A stretch of 18,131 nucleotides of DNA, taken from assembly GCA_003517945.1 (NCBI GenBank), contig DOZP01000075.1:9740-27870 (forward strand), given 5' to 3'. The DNA is from Porphyromonadaceae bacterium (GTDB lineage Bacteria; Bacteroidota; Bacteroidia; Bacteroidales; Tannerellaceae). The notes under the pieces were generated by a model. That model did not search any database, was not told the origin of the DNA, and worked only from the letters and a program-made list of their open reading frames with translations. Every line of letters starts with the position of its first letter. Within the stretch, counting starts at the first letter, position 1. Positions 7,356 through 16,307 of this stretch are shown piece after piece. The position numbers and the translations under genes were made by a program.

Positions 7356-8561
7356 ATGGCATTATCATTCATAACACCGACCCGCCCAAGACATCTCGTT
7401 AATAATCCGATAAGGTTCAGCTTATTGGCAGACGCGGATGATCCGGTTACGATGGAAGTGACAATCGAAGGCTCTGTTGTCTATAAAGGGGTGTATATCC
7501 CTATTGTCAATAGCCCGTATACGAATTATAAAGTTGATATTGCGATTGAAGATGTTATCCGTCCTTATATGTATCCTACGGATGTTGGTCCTGTTCACAA
7601 TATTATTTATGATGCTGATTTCAACTACCTTTCGGTTTCAATCAAATTCACCCAGAGAAGTAACACGCTTAATTATTCGGGAAATGTGTATAACGGAGGT
7701 ATAGGAAAACGCCTGTTCCGGGATCTGTATCTTCGCGGTACGGATATTTTTTCACATAAATTACTGGATACTTCAAAACAATTTTTCCTTACAACACGCA
7801 CATCGGGACGGCACATCACGATGAAAGAAAATGAGATTTGTCCGTTATTTTTCATTGCTGCGAATAAGACTTATTCTGTCGTAACGGAATACGGTAATAT
7901 ATTCATCCTGCCGGCAATGAACCCTAACTACCTGTATGGATTGAGTATAGAAAGCGTACGATGGTACAGTGACCGCCTGTATCATAAAAAGCCGTCTTTT
8001 TTTGGTGTCCTGATTGATGGGCAGTATGTTTTTGACGTGACCATCACAAGCCCGAATCCTGTCCCACATACGTATATAATAGAATTCCGTAATTCCTTTG
8101 GCGTATACGAACGCCTCGAAGTCTCCGGGCGCTGTGTATCTGAGCCTGAATTCGGCGAAGATAACGCTTTTGATCGCTATGATGAGACAGTCAACGATTA
8201 TATAGAACAGAATGAGCGCCTATCCATACGGGAAGTGATCAATGCGGAATTCGGATATAAAACGTTGGATGAATTCTATTTTGCCCGCGATATGCTGCAA
8301 AGCGATGAACGGCGGCTGATTGATCCTGCCGGCAATTACTATAATGTGCGCGTCATCGCCGAGAACTTCTCCCATGACCTCCATCCCAGACAACCGGGCA
8401 GCATACCGCTTAAAATAAGATTTGTAGATACGGATAGTTGCTATTCTCCAGAGCGGGATGATTCTCCGCCGGATTTTTATTTTGGTGAACCGATATGGTT
8501 ACACGGAGTAACGAACGGTTACGGATTTCTATTTGCAGACAAACCATTAAATACAATATGA
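7356..8561 (+). CDS. Putative baseplate / tail-tip protein, 401 aa
   Basis: A soluble, beta-rich protein. The first 100 residues look like a beta-sandwich (alternating hydrophobic strands such as M-E-V-T-I-E-G-S-V-V-Y-K). A second beta-rich part spans about 150-265 and includes the strand E-F-R-N-S-F-G-V-Y-E-R, a pattern I associate with Bacteroidales phage tail-tip proteins without being able to name the family. The last 130 residues are charged and helical, then beta. It starts two bases after the previous gene and ends one base before the giant fibre gene. Such a position suits a protein that docks the fibre onto the tail tip. There is no SD; the start follows from the tight spacing. Confidence 0.85.
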   Translation: MALSFITPTRPRHLVNNPIRFSLLADADDPVTMEVTIEGSVVYKGVYIPIVNSPYTNYKVDIAIEDVIRPYMYPTDVGPVHNIIYDADFNYLSVSIKFTQRSNTLNYSGNVYNGGIGKRLFRDLYLRGTDIFSHKLLDTSKQFFLTTRTSGRHITMKENEICPLFFIAANKTYSVVTEYGNIFILPAMNPNYLYGLSIESVRWYSDRLYHKKPSFFGVLIDGQYVFDVTITSPNPVPHTYIIEFRNSFGVYERLEVSGRCVSEPEFGEDNAFDRYDETVNDYIEQNERLSIREVINAEFGYKTLDEFYFARDMLQSDERRLIDPAGNYYNVRVIAENFSHDLHPRQPGSIPLKIRFVDTDSCYSPERDDSPPDFYFGEPIWLHGVTNGYGFLFADKPLNTI

Positions 8562-8562
8562 T

Positions 8563-11500
8563 ATGCCAGATCTGAATTTAAAAAAAATACAGTCGAGCTA
8601 TAACGGACAAACACCCTCGACGGGAAAAGAGGTAGAAGATGCCTTTAACCGGAATTTCGAAACGGTAGAAAAAGCAATCAGTAAATATGATGTACTTGAC
8701 CTGAATATGTTTTCCGGCTCCGGATATATCAATAAGAGTACTGGTTTGGTTACATCCGGAAGCAGCTATGTGAATACCGGGTTTATTCCGGTAGTTGGTG
8801 CAACGAATATCGTCCTGACCGGTTTCGACGGGGCCAACGGAGGCGCCCAGGCTCTTTGTGCATTTTATAATAAATTTAAAACATTTATTAGTGTATATAC
8901 TACCGGAACATCCGGAGACACAACCGTTACGATTCCTGCCGGTTCATTCCCGGCAGATGCTTACTATATCCGTTGTACGGCACGTGCAGCCCAACAGGCA
9001 CGATCAGTGAAAATATCATTTACAAGTATCATACAGGCTATCACAGATTCGGCCGCCGCATTTTCTTCTACGTTCTACAATGTGACACAAAACAATCCGC
9101 TTCCTTCCGGACAATATTATAATTTCGATACGGCACGCCTGGCTATTCCAAGTGATCTGCGTCAATCCGGCTTGGTCATAACGTATGCCGAATCAGCTAA
9201 AAAATGGATAACCATGCAGTTTCATGGGACTACTATAACAGAGTATGCCGGAAACTTTGCCTGGTACCAGATTCCGGATATCCGGCTAACCGGCCAGTGC
9301 ATGTTTATCCATCAAGGCTATTCAAACCGCTTTACCGGTGAATTTGTAAACGATACTACCTGTGTCCGTACGGCTCCTATTCCGCTTGCAGGTTTACCAT
9401 CGTTTTCATTTATCGGAACCAATGGAGCCGCGGGTACACTACCATCCGGTGCCTGCAATTTCTTCGATAAGGACATGAATTTTTTACGTACGTATACAAC
9501 CTCTGAAATAGGAAGTCTTTCACGAACCGTTTTACGGGCTAATTTCCCGGACAATGCCGCCTTTGCCATTGTTTCCGCTTTAAAAACCGATCGTTGCCAG
9601 ACCGATTTTGTACTGGGTAATTTCGGTGAATCCATTGCCGGCATATTAAAACTGATCAAAGAACTGGATGCATCGGTCAATAATTCGTTAAGTGAAATCG
9701 CCGAAGCCCTGAATATGCTGGATACGGCATTACGTACGGCAATTAATGCGGTTGCTACTGACCTGGAAGCAACGAAACAGGATTTAACAGAGACGAAACT
9801 TGACCTAAGCGAAACAAAATATGACCTGCAAACAACAAAGCAGGCAGTTTTAGCCATGAGTCAAAAACTTGACAATGTAGATGAAACAGCTACCGATGCT
9901 TATAATCTGGCCAACCAGGCGAATGAATCTACAATTGACAATGCAACAGAAATTAATGAAATAAAAGAAACCGTAGAAACCTTGAAGGATGAAAAAGTAG
10001 ATAATGGCTACTGGGAAGATGGCTTTTTATATCTTACATCAAACGGTATTGTCGTATCCGATCCGATCGAAATACAAGGCGGCGGCGGAGGCGTTGGTGG
10101 CGGATCCGTCCTCCGTTTGATCAACCAGGGAGCATCCAGTATCGGTATAGCAAAAGGAGAAACGGTAATTCTTAGGTATTCATTTTCGTCCGTTGATGCT
10201 GAAACAGGCGATCCGACCGGTGATGGTACCGTATCTTATTTCGTAAACAGTTCGAGGGTATATACACAAAATGTATCACAGGGAAATGTGCTATTTGATA
10301 TAACTTCCTATCTCACAGATGGAATAAATACGGTGCGCGTACAGGTTGTCGATAGTTATGGAGCGCAAAGATCATTGAATATACGTGTGACGGTTATCAG
10401 TTTGCGTCTGACATCAACGTTTGATGACAGTTTGATTTATAGTAATATTATTGATTTTCCATACACCCCAGTGGGAACCGGCGAGAAAGTAATACATATA
10501 GTTTTGGATGGCGTAGAACTTCCGACCGTTACTACAACCGCAAGTAACCGGCAGTTAACCTATCGTTTGCCGAACTTATCACATGGTGCACATTCTTTAC
10601 AGGCTTATGCAAAAATGATCGTGGAAGGTGTAGAGTTGACATCCAATATTTTAAACTTCAGTATACTGTATGTTGTCTCTGGAAATACAAATGTAATTAT
10701 ATCGTCTTCATTTAATCAAACGGAAGCAACACAGTATGATTTGTTATTGATTCCGTTTTCAGTGTATGATCCGGTTAACTCTGCAACGAATGTACAATTA
10801 AAAGCAAATGATATTATTATATCCGAATTGGTTGTGGATAGGACACAACAAAGGTGGTCTTACAGGATTGAGACGTACGGAACTCTTAGGCTTGAGATTA
10901 TTGCCGGCTCCCAATCTAAAGTTTTTAATTTAAATGTAGAAAAGTCTGCGATTGATAGTGAAGCTGAAACTGAAGGGCTCGAATTATGGCTGACTTCCAA
11001 TGGGAGAAGTAACTCGGAAGCAAATCCGGCTGTGTGGAAGTATAATACTATAGAAAGTGTATTGACCGGATTTAACTGGAAAACAAACGGATGGGTGCTT
11101 GATAAGGATTCGGTAACTGTGTTAAGGATATCCGCCGGAGCAAAAGTCGAAGTTCCGTTCAAGCCTTTCCAGAATGATTTTAAACCTACCGGCAAGACGT
11201 TGGAATTTGAGTTTTCGGTGAATTCAGTGGAAGATTTTACGGTACCGGTCATTTCGTGTTGGTCCGGAAATCGCGGTTTTACTATTACAGCCCAGCAAAT
11301 AACGTTTGCTTCGGAATTATCTTCTGTCAGCGCAAAATATAAGGATGAAGAAATCATCCGGTTGTCTATAGTAATACAAAACCGCTATGATAAAAGACTA
11401 ATCTTTACCTACATTAATGGTATAGCATCCGGAGTGCAACAATATGCATTAACGGATGACTTCTCACAACCATCGCCGGTAGGGATTACATTGGGACATG

Positions 11501-14500
11501 AAAAATGTATTGTGGATGTATATAATATCCGCTCTTATGCTACAGAGTTAAATGCGTATCAGATATTGAATAACTATATTGCGGATACGGCCCTGGTTTC
11601 AAAAAAACTGGATCTGTATAACCGGAATCAGATTTATGATAGTTCCGGCGAAATTGTATATAATCGGTTACTGGCGCAATTACCCTGCTTAACTATAATA
11701 GGTGATTTACCAACATTCAAAGGTGATAAAAAAACAGTAAGAACGGTCTTTGAAAATGTACAGGATCCTGATAAATCATTTACTTCTGAAAATGTACAAA
11801 TAGATGTACAGGGCACATCTTCCCAATTTTACCCGCGCAAAAATTTCAAGACAAAACACAACGGCGGTTTTGATATGACAGAATCCGGAGAACATTTGTC
11901 AGAATATATTCTTGCAGGGAATAATTTGCCGGCTAAGGTATTTTGTGAAAAGGCTGACTTCGCAGAAAGTTCTGGAACACATAATACCGGACTCGCCAAA
12001 TTTGTAAATTATTTACTGGTAAACTTTGGCGTTAAAACTCCGCCCCAAAAAAGTAATGATGGTATACGTACAACTGTTGACGGTTATCCTATCGCCTTAT
12101 TTCATAAGCAAACGGAAAGTTCACAGATGGAATTTGTCGGAAAGTATAATTTCAATCATGATAAGGATGCACAGGAAGTTTTCGGATTGACCGGTACGGC
12201 CGAGTGTTGGGAGTTTCTCAACAATACGTCTGATCTTTGTCTTTTTAAATCGGCAGATTTTTCCGCAGCATGGGGTGATGACCTGGAAGCCCGTTATCCT
12301 GATGGATATGAAGACAATTCAAACATCAAAAAACTATGGGAATGGGTTGTGGGCTGTGTTGGAAATCCCGTAAAGTTCAAGGCAGAATTCGAAAATCATT
12401 TTAATAAACAGAATATTATATCCTATTGGATACTGACCGAATTATTCGGGATGGTAGACCAGAGGGCGAAAAATATGTTTGTTACTTCCTGGGGGAACGA
12501 AGGAACCGGAGAGTACAAATGGTATTTCATTTTCTACGACAATGATACTTGCAATGGTATTAATAATGAAGGGGCAAATGTATTCGGGTACAATATAGAA
12601 ACGCAGGATATGATTGGATCCGGCCATGTTTGGAATGGATGGGACTCTGAGTTATGGAAATTGGTAGAAGCGTGCTATCCGGATGATATTATGCAAATGT
12701 ATAAAGATATGCGTACATCCGGTCTTCTTACCTATGATAAAGTATCCCAGGTATTGAACCTTGAACAGTGTGAAAAATGGTGTGAGGTCGTATATAACAT
12801 GGATGGACAATATAAATATATTCAGCCACTTGTGGACGAAGACAATGCCTCCTATTTATATGCGCTTCAGGGTTCAAGGCTTGAGCATCGCAAATGGTGG
12901 CTGAAGAATCGCTTTTTCTATATTGATAGTAAATATAATACGGGTGATTTCCTGAACGATTTTATATCCATGCGTCTGTATACCCCTACAATATGGGAAG
13001 GCGTTCTTCCTAATGCGGATTTTGCTCTTACCCTATTCAAAGACAGCTACGTTCGTGTAAGATATGGTAGCTATGTTATAGGTCAGCGTGCAAAAACAGG
13101 AGATGTAGTCAATATTACTGCGCCTGCAATTCAGTTTAATGATACCGAAACCGTGGTGTACGGCGTATCTTCAATCCAGTCACTGGGGAATTTGGCAGGA
13201 AAATATCCGGGAACTGTAGATGTTTCCAACGCTAAAAAATTAACCGAACTGATAATCGGATCCGCCGTAACAGGCTATAAAAATGAGAATCTGACGCATA
13301 TTGCAATCGGTAGTAATATAATGTTGCGTAAAGTCGATATACAGAATTGCCCGAATCTGACAGAACCTCTTGACGTTTCGCGTTGCGACAATATTCAGGA
13401 AATATATGCAAAAGGTAGTTCCATCTCTATGGCTGTATTACCGGAAGCCGGATTACTGTCAGTCTTACAGTTACCGACTATGATCACGAATCTTACCCTA
13501 AAAAATCAACCATATCTTACGGATGCCAGCTTACAGCTTGATGGAACAGACAATATCACTACACTTGTTTTGGAGGGTATGAATAACATTGATCAGATGA
13601 CACTGATAAAAAGCTTACTTGGCAAAAATCCACGGAAATTAAACCGTGTACGCTTAATAGATATAGACGTTACTGACTATGATTTGAGTGTGTTTGTTTC
13701 ATTGAAATCATTGCAGGGCCTTGACGAAAACGGTACAGCCGTAGAACGTGCTGTTGTAACCGGAAAGGTTACGGTAACGACCGCATTTCAGACCGAAGTG
13801 GATGATATCCGGAATGCATTCCCGGAATTGGAGGTTACCGTAGGTTCTGTACAGGAAGATCCGGTAACAACATTTATATTTAAATCGTCAGAGAGCGGTA
13901 TTGAATTAATGAATACCACCTTTGAATGTAATAGAAGCTATACTCAGATTAATGATTTTACTTTTACTGTAAAGGCTCCAACAAATACGGATATAACTTT
14001 TACATTTACAGCAGAAGATCACATAGATATAAAAGGTTCTTACCGTGTAACCGATACACGTGAACAGGTATATACCGCGATAAAAATCCCATTCCGTATC
14101 ATCACGTTCACCAATACAAGTAATACTCCGTTAGTGGGTGTTGTTGCGGTTATCAATGGTATTGCTTATACATCTGACAGTGAAGGAAAAATACTTATTA
14201 AGGGTGAAAAACAGTTAATAGGTTCTGCTGTAATGGCGGACTATGGAAATGTGCTGATTAATGTTCCGGCATCAGTTACTTCACAGACATATACGGTTAT
14301 GATTTATCCATATGTAAATGTAACATTCTATGGTCAGGAAGGTATCATGCAAACGTTTGTACCTGATGTATATGTTGAGATAAACGGACAGACAATAAAG
14401 ACAGACACTTTTGGTTTTGCTACGATTAAGCTGTCGAAAGGTATTTACACAGTAAAGGCGCGGTATAATAATGCTATTGTTTATGAAAATAATTATTTTG

Positions 14501-15858
14501 GTGTTGATGCTTATAACATTATCCTTAAGATCGCTGTTACTGTTCCTTTAGATGATTTGTATCCGGCAGAAGATGGATCTATACAGCTGTATGCGTATGC
14601 AGCGCAAGGTACACAAACTAAATCAATAGCAATAATAAGTACTGATACTAATTATTCAATAGATTGGGGAGATGGAAACATCACGCCGGCTACTGGTATC
14701 GATCAGCAGATTTACTCGCATGATTATTCAGCCAAGCCCTTTGGTGCGGTATTGATCAGGATAACAAATCCCGATAATATTACATATTGCAGTTATCCAA
14801 GCGGGTTATTTGGTTTTATGTCTATTGGAACATCTAAGATTGATTGTACACAGACTAAATTTACGAATCAAACAAATTTGAGAATCGTAGGAAAAAATAT
14901 ATTTAAGGTTGCAAGAGAACAGGGCAATGCAGTTTCTATGGTTTCATGTTTTCAGGCATGTACCAGTTTGTTAAGCTTGCCGGCAGGTATCTTTGATGGG
15001 ATGGATATAAGGGACGCTACTGCTTTACTCTACAATGTGCCATTACAAAGTATTCCGGCAGGTCTTTTGAAAGATGCGACAAATTTAACGAATTTGGCGT
15101 CTGCTTTTTATGGATTGAGAGTTGAAGAATATCCTGATGATACGTTTCCCGATACATCAAATGTCACATCTTTTTCAAATACGTTTAGAAATAATACAAA
15201 TCTGAAAAAAATGCCGTCACTGAGGGGAATGAATGCAGCAACAACGTTAGAGAATATGTTCCAGAATTGTCCGAATATAGAGACTGTTCCGTATGGTTAT
15301 TTTTATACAGCTGTAAATATAGGTAGGGCGGATAATCTATTTTATGGATGTACGAAATTAGTAGTATCTGATCCTGAAATGCTTAAAAATTCGATGTTGC
15401 TATACAGAATTCCATATGGATTATATCAAACAGCTACCACAAATGCAGAGGTAATTAGAATGTTAGAAAATAAGCCTGCATTGAACCTGTTTGAATGTTT
15501 TATGACAGGCACTTTGATTGAAAATGTATTGGCAGAATATCTGGAAAATATTCAAACAACAGGATGGAGTAGTGTAACGTCAAGAGGTTTTATCGGTAAT
15601 TGTCCGAATTTGAAGACCGCGGTGATACCGGAAAATTTTCAATTTATAGGTACATATACTTTCTATAATTTGCCTTCTTGTGAATGGATAGAGTTTAAAG
15701 CAACAACACCTCCTTCTGCAGATGCTACTATCATCAGTCAGGATATTCCGGTAGTGTATGTACCTGATATGGCAGTTAACGCATACAAGGCGGCTACCGG
15801 ATTTTCAGGATATGTAGCTGCCGGAGGTACAATTAAAGGAGTTAGTGAGCGAGTATGA
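8563..15858 (+). CDS. Giant multidomain tail fibre/adhesin with a CotH-kinase-like domain, 2431 aa
   Basis: Likely receptor-binding tail fibre. Visible order: residues about 1-50 N-terminal attachment; two diverged beta-rich domains (54-152, 258-360); coiled coil 367-478 with four 7-residue T-K-x-D-L-like units; Gly linker 506-515; about three Ig-like domains to 796; LamG/concanavalin-like domain about 805-1010, ending D-V-Y-N-I-R-S-Y; CotH-like region about 1044-1475. The last has Q-G-T-S-S-Q-F-Y-P-R-K (1083-1093), F-V-G-K-Y-N-F-N-H-D-K (1191-1201), D1299-x3-K-N1304 and Y-D-N-D (1325-1328), resembling the conserved blocks of CotH proteins. Then leucine-rich repeats (about 1530-1710), two carboxypeptidase-regulatory/PEGA-like domains (about 1846-1975), a PKD-like D-W-G-D-G (2034-2038), and BspA-type repeats to the end, closing with the typical V-Y-V-P-x5-A-Y-K-A-A. 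No signal peptide, which fits a virion protein. The CDS and fibre role are firm; the domain names are by eye. Confidence 0.9.
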   Translation: MPDLNLKKIQSSYNGQTPSTGKEVEDAFNRNFETVEKAISKYDVLDLNMFSGSGYINKSTGLVTSGSSYVNTGFIPVVGATNIVLTGFDGANGGAQALCAFYNKFKTFISVYTTGTSGDTTVTIPAGSFPADAYYIRCTARAAQQARSVKISFTSIIQAITDSAAAFSSTFYNVTQNNPLPSGQYYNFDTARLAIPSDLRQSGLVITYAESAKKWITMQFHGTTITEYAGNFAWYQIPDIRLTGQCMFIHQGYSNRFTGEFVNDTTCVRTAPIPLAGLPSFSFIGTNGAAGTLPSGACNFFDKDMNFLRTYTTSEIGSLSRTVLRANFPDNAAFAIVSALKTDRCQTDFVLGNFGESIAGILKLIKELDASVNNSLSEIAEALNMLDTALRTAINAVATDLEATKQDLTETKLDLSETKYDLQTTKQAVLAMSQKLDNVDETATDAYNLANQANESTIDNATEINEIKETVETLKDEKVDNGYWEDGFLYLTSNGIVVSDPIEIQGGGGGVGGGSVLRLINQGASSIGIAKGETVILRYSFSSVDAETGDPTGDGTVSYFVNSSRVYTQNVSQGNVLFDITSYLTDGINTVRVQVVDSYGAQRSLNIRVTVISLRLTSTFDDSLIYSNIIDFPYTPVGTGEKVIHIVLDGVELPTVTTTASNRQLTYRLPNLSHGAHSLQAYAKMIVEGVELTSNILNFSILYVVSGNTNVIISSSFNQTEATQYDLLLIPFSVYDPVNSATNVQLKANDIIISELVVDRTQQRWSYRIETYGTLRLEIIAGSQSKVFNLNVEKSAIDSEAETEGLELWLTSNGRSNSEANPAVWKYNTIESVLTGFNWKTNGWVLDKDSVTVLRISAGAKVEVPFKPFQNDFKPTGKTLEFEFSVNSVEDFTVPVISCWSGNRGFTITAQQITFASELSSVSAKYKDEEIIRLSIVIQNRYDKRLIFTYINGIASGVQQYALTDDFSQPSPVGITLGHEKCIVDVYNIRSYATELNAYQILNNYIADTALVSKKLDLYNRNQIYDSSGEIVYNRLLAQLPCLTIIGDLPTFKGDKKTVRTVFENVQDPDKSFTSENVQIDVQGTSSQFYPRKNFKTKHNGGFDMTESGEHLSEYILAGNNLPAKVFCEKADFAESSGTHNTGLAKFVNYLLVNFGVKTPPQKSNDGIRTTVDGYPIALFHKQTESSQMEFVGKYNFNHDKDAQEVFGLTGTAECWEFLNNTSDLCLFKSADFSAAWGDDLEARYPDGYEDNSNIKKLWEWVVGCVGNPVKFKAEFENHFNKQNIISYWILTELFGMVDQRAKNMFVTSWGNEGTGEYKWYFIFYDNDTCNGINNEGANVFGYNIETQDMIGSGHVWNGWDSELWKLVEACYPDDIMQMYKDMRTSGLLTYDKVSQVLNLEQCEKWCEVVYNMDGQYKYIQPLVDEDNASYLYALQGSRLEHRKWWLKNRFFYIDSKYNTGDFLNDFISMRLYTPTIWEGVLPNADFALTLFKDSYVRVRYGSYVIGQRAKTGDVVNITAPAIQFNDTETVVYGVSSIQSLGNLAGKYPGTVDVSNAKKLTELIIGSAVTGYKNENLTHIAIGSNIMLRKVDIQNCPNLTEPLDVSRCDNIQEIYAKGSSISMAVLPEAGLLSVLQLPTMITNLTLKNQPYLTDASLQLDGTDNITTLVLEGMNNIDQMTLIKSLLGKNPRKLNRVRLIDIDVTDYDLSVFVSLKSLQGLDENGTAVERAVVTGKVTVTTAFQTEVDDIRNAFPELEVTVGSVQEDPVTTFIFKSSESGIELMNTTFECNRSYTQINDFTFTVKAPTNTDITFTFTAEDHIDIKGSYRVTDTREQVYTAIKIPFRIITFTNTSNTPLVGVVAVINGIAYTSDSEGKILIKGEKQLIGSAVMADYGNVLINVPASVTSQTYTVMIYPYVNVTFYGQEGIMQTFVPDVYVEINGQTIKTDTFGFATIKLSKGIYTVKARYNNAIVYENNYFGVDAYNIILKIAVTVPLDDLYPAEDGSIQLYAYAAQGTQTKSIAIISTDTNYSIDWGDGNITPATGIDQQIYSHDYSAKPFGAVLIRITNPDNITYCSYPSGLFGFMSIGTSKIDCTQTKFTNQTNLRIVGKNIFKVAREQGNAVSMVSCFQACTSLLSLPAGIFDGMDIRDATALLYNVPLQSIPAGLLKDATNLTNLASAFYGLRVEEYPDDTFPDTSNVTSFSNTFRNNTNLKKMPSLRGMNAATTLENMFQNCPNIETVPYGYFYTAVNIGRADNLFYGCTKLVVSDPEMLKNSMLLYRIPYGLYQTATTNAEVIRMLENKPALNLFECFMTGTLIENVLAEYLENIQTTGWSSVTSRGFIGNCPNLKTAVIPENFQFIGTYTFYNLPSCEWIEFKATTPPSADATIISQDIPVVYVPDMAVNAYKAATGFSGYVAAGGTIKGVSERV
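9772..9855 (+). repeat. Four 21-base tandem units encoding heptads of the fibre coiled coil
   Basis: Four successive in-frame units encode T-K-Q-D-L-T-E, T-K-L-D-L-S-E, T-K-Y-D-L-Q-T and the more diverged T-K-Q-A-V-L-A. The 7-residue period and Leu/Val positions match a trimeric coiled coil, usual in phage fibres. Codons differ between units, so expansion is not recent. Confidence 0.75.
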
Positions 15859-16277
15859 AAGCAATTAATATTTTATGGCAATTACCTCAATATCTGATAT
15901 CATTATTGATATTGGGGTATTACAAAGCGAAAGGAAAAATTGAATGCAAAGTATGTGTGACCGGTGGTATAGCCGGACATTCTTGTGTTTATTTTCTTAA
16001 AAGTAATCAAAGGAAAGCGTTCTCCATGGGTGAACTGATATTCCTTTACAATGGATATTCGGAACAGGCATCTTCACAAAACAGAAGAAAAGAAGTGATT
16101 AAACATGAGTATGGATATGCAATCTGGTCGGTTTATCTTGGTTGGTTTTACCTGTTATTAATAGGGATTCCCTCATTAATAATTACAGGTATTTCGCCGA
16201 ATCTGGCAGAAAAATGTTATTTTGAACGATGGGCCAATAATTCAATCAAAGATATTGAATTGATTTTTCTTGATTAG
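15855..16277 (+). CDS. Small membrane protein with a degenerate HExxH (H-E-Y-G-Y) motif, 140 aa
   Basis: An N-terminal hydrophobic helix (residues about 5-22) is followed by a beta-rich stretch, then K-H-E-Y-G-Y at 83-88 and a second membrane helix at about 95-113 (F-Y-L-L-L-I-G-I-P-S-L-I-I), ending with E-R-W-A-N-N. This layout resembles a family of small Bacteroidales membrane proteins I recall as carrying R-H-E-Y-G-H, Y-L-L-V-I-G-I-P-S-L and T-E-R-W-A-D, apparently zinc-metallopeptidase-like. Here the second zinc histidine is Tyr88 (TAT at 16116-16118), one base from CAT, so catalysis is doubtful. The start overlaps the fibre stop by ATGA, linking it to the tail block. Its role is unknown; superinfection exclusion or a morphogenesis role at the membrane are only possibilities. 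Confidence 0.8.
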   Translation: MKAINILWQLPQYLISLLILGYYKAKGKIECKVCVTGGIAGHSCVYFLKSNQRKAFSMGELIFLYNGYSEQASSQNRRKEVIKHEYGYAIWSVYLGWFYLLLIGIPSLIITGISPNLAEKCYFERWANNSIKDIELIFLD

Positions 16278-16281
16278 TATA

Positions 16282-16307
16282 GAAAGCCGGATTTTTATCC
16301 GGCTTTC
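16282..16307. terminator. Bidirectional terminator between tail block and integrase
   Basis: A perfect 11-bp inverted repeat (GAAAGCCGGAT with its complement, loop TTTT at 16293-16296) lies between the convergent genes. The arms begin GAAA and end TTTC, giving a short T stretch on either strand. On the minus strand it directly overlaps the integrase stop codon (16306-16308), so the hairpin is shared by both transcripts. Confidence 0.75.

Noticed and set aside
13900..15858. Diversity-generating retroelement variable region at the fibre C-terminus
   Set aside because: No reverse transcriptase, template repeat or C-lectin-type ending is visible. Repeats are BspA-like.
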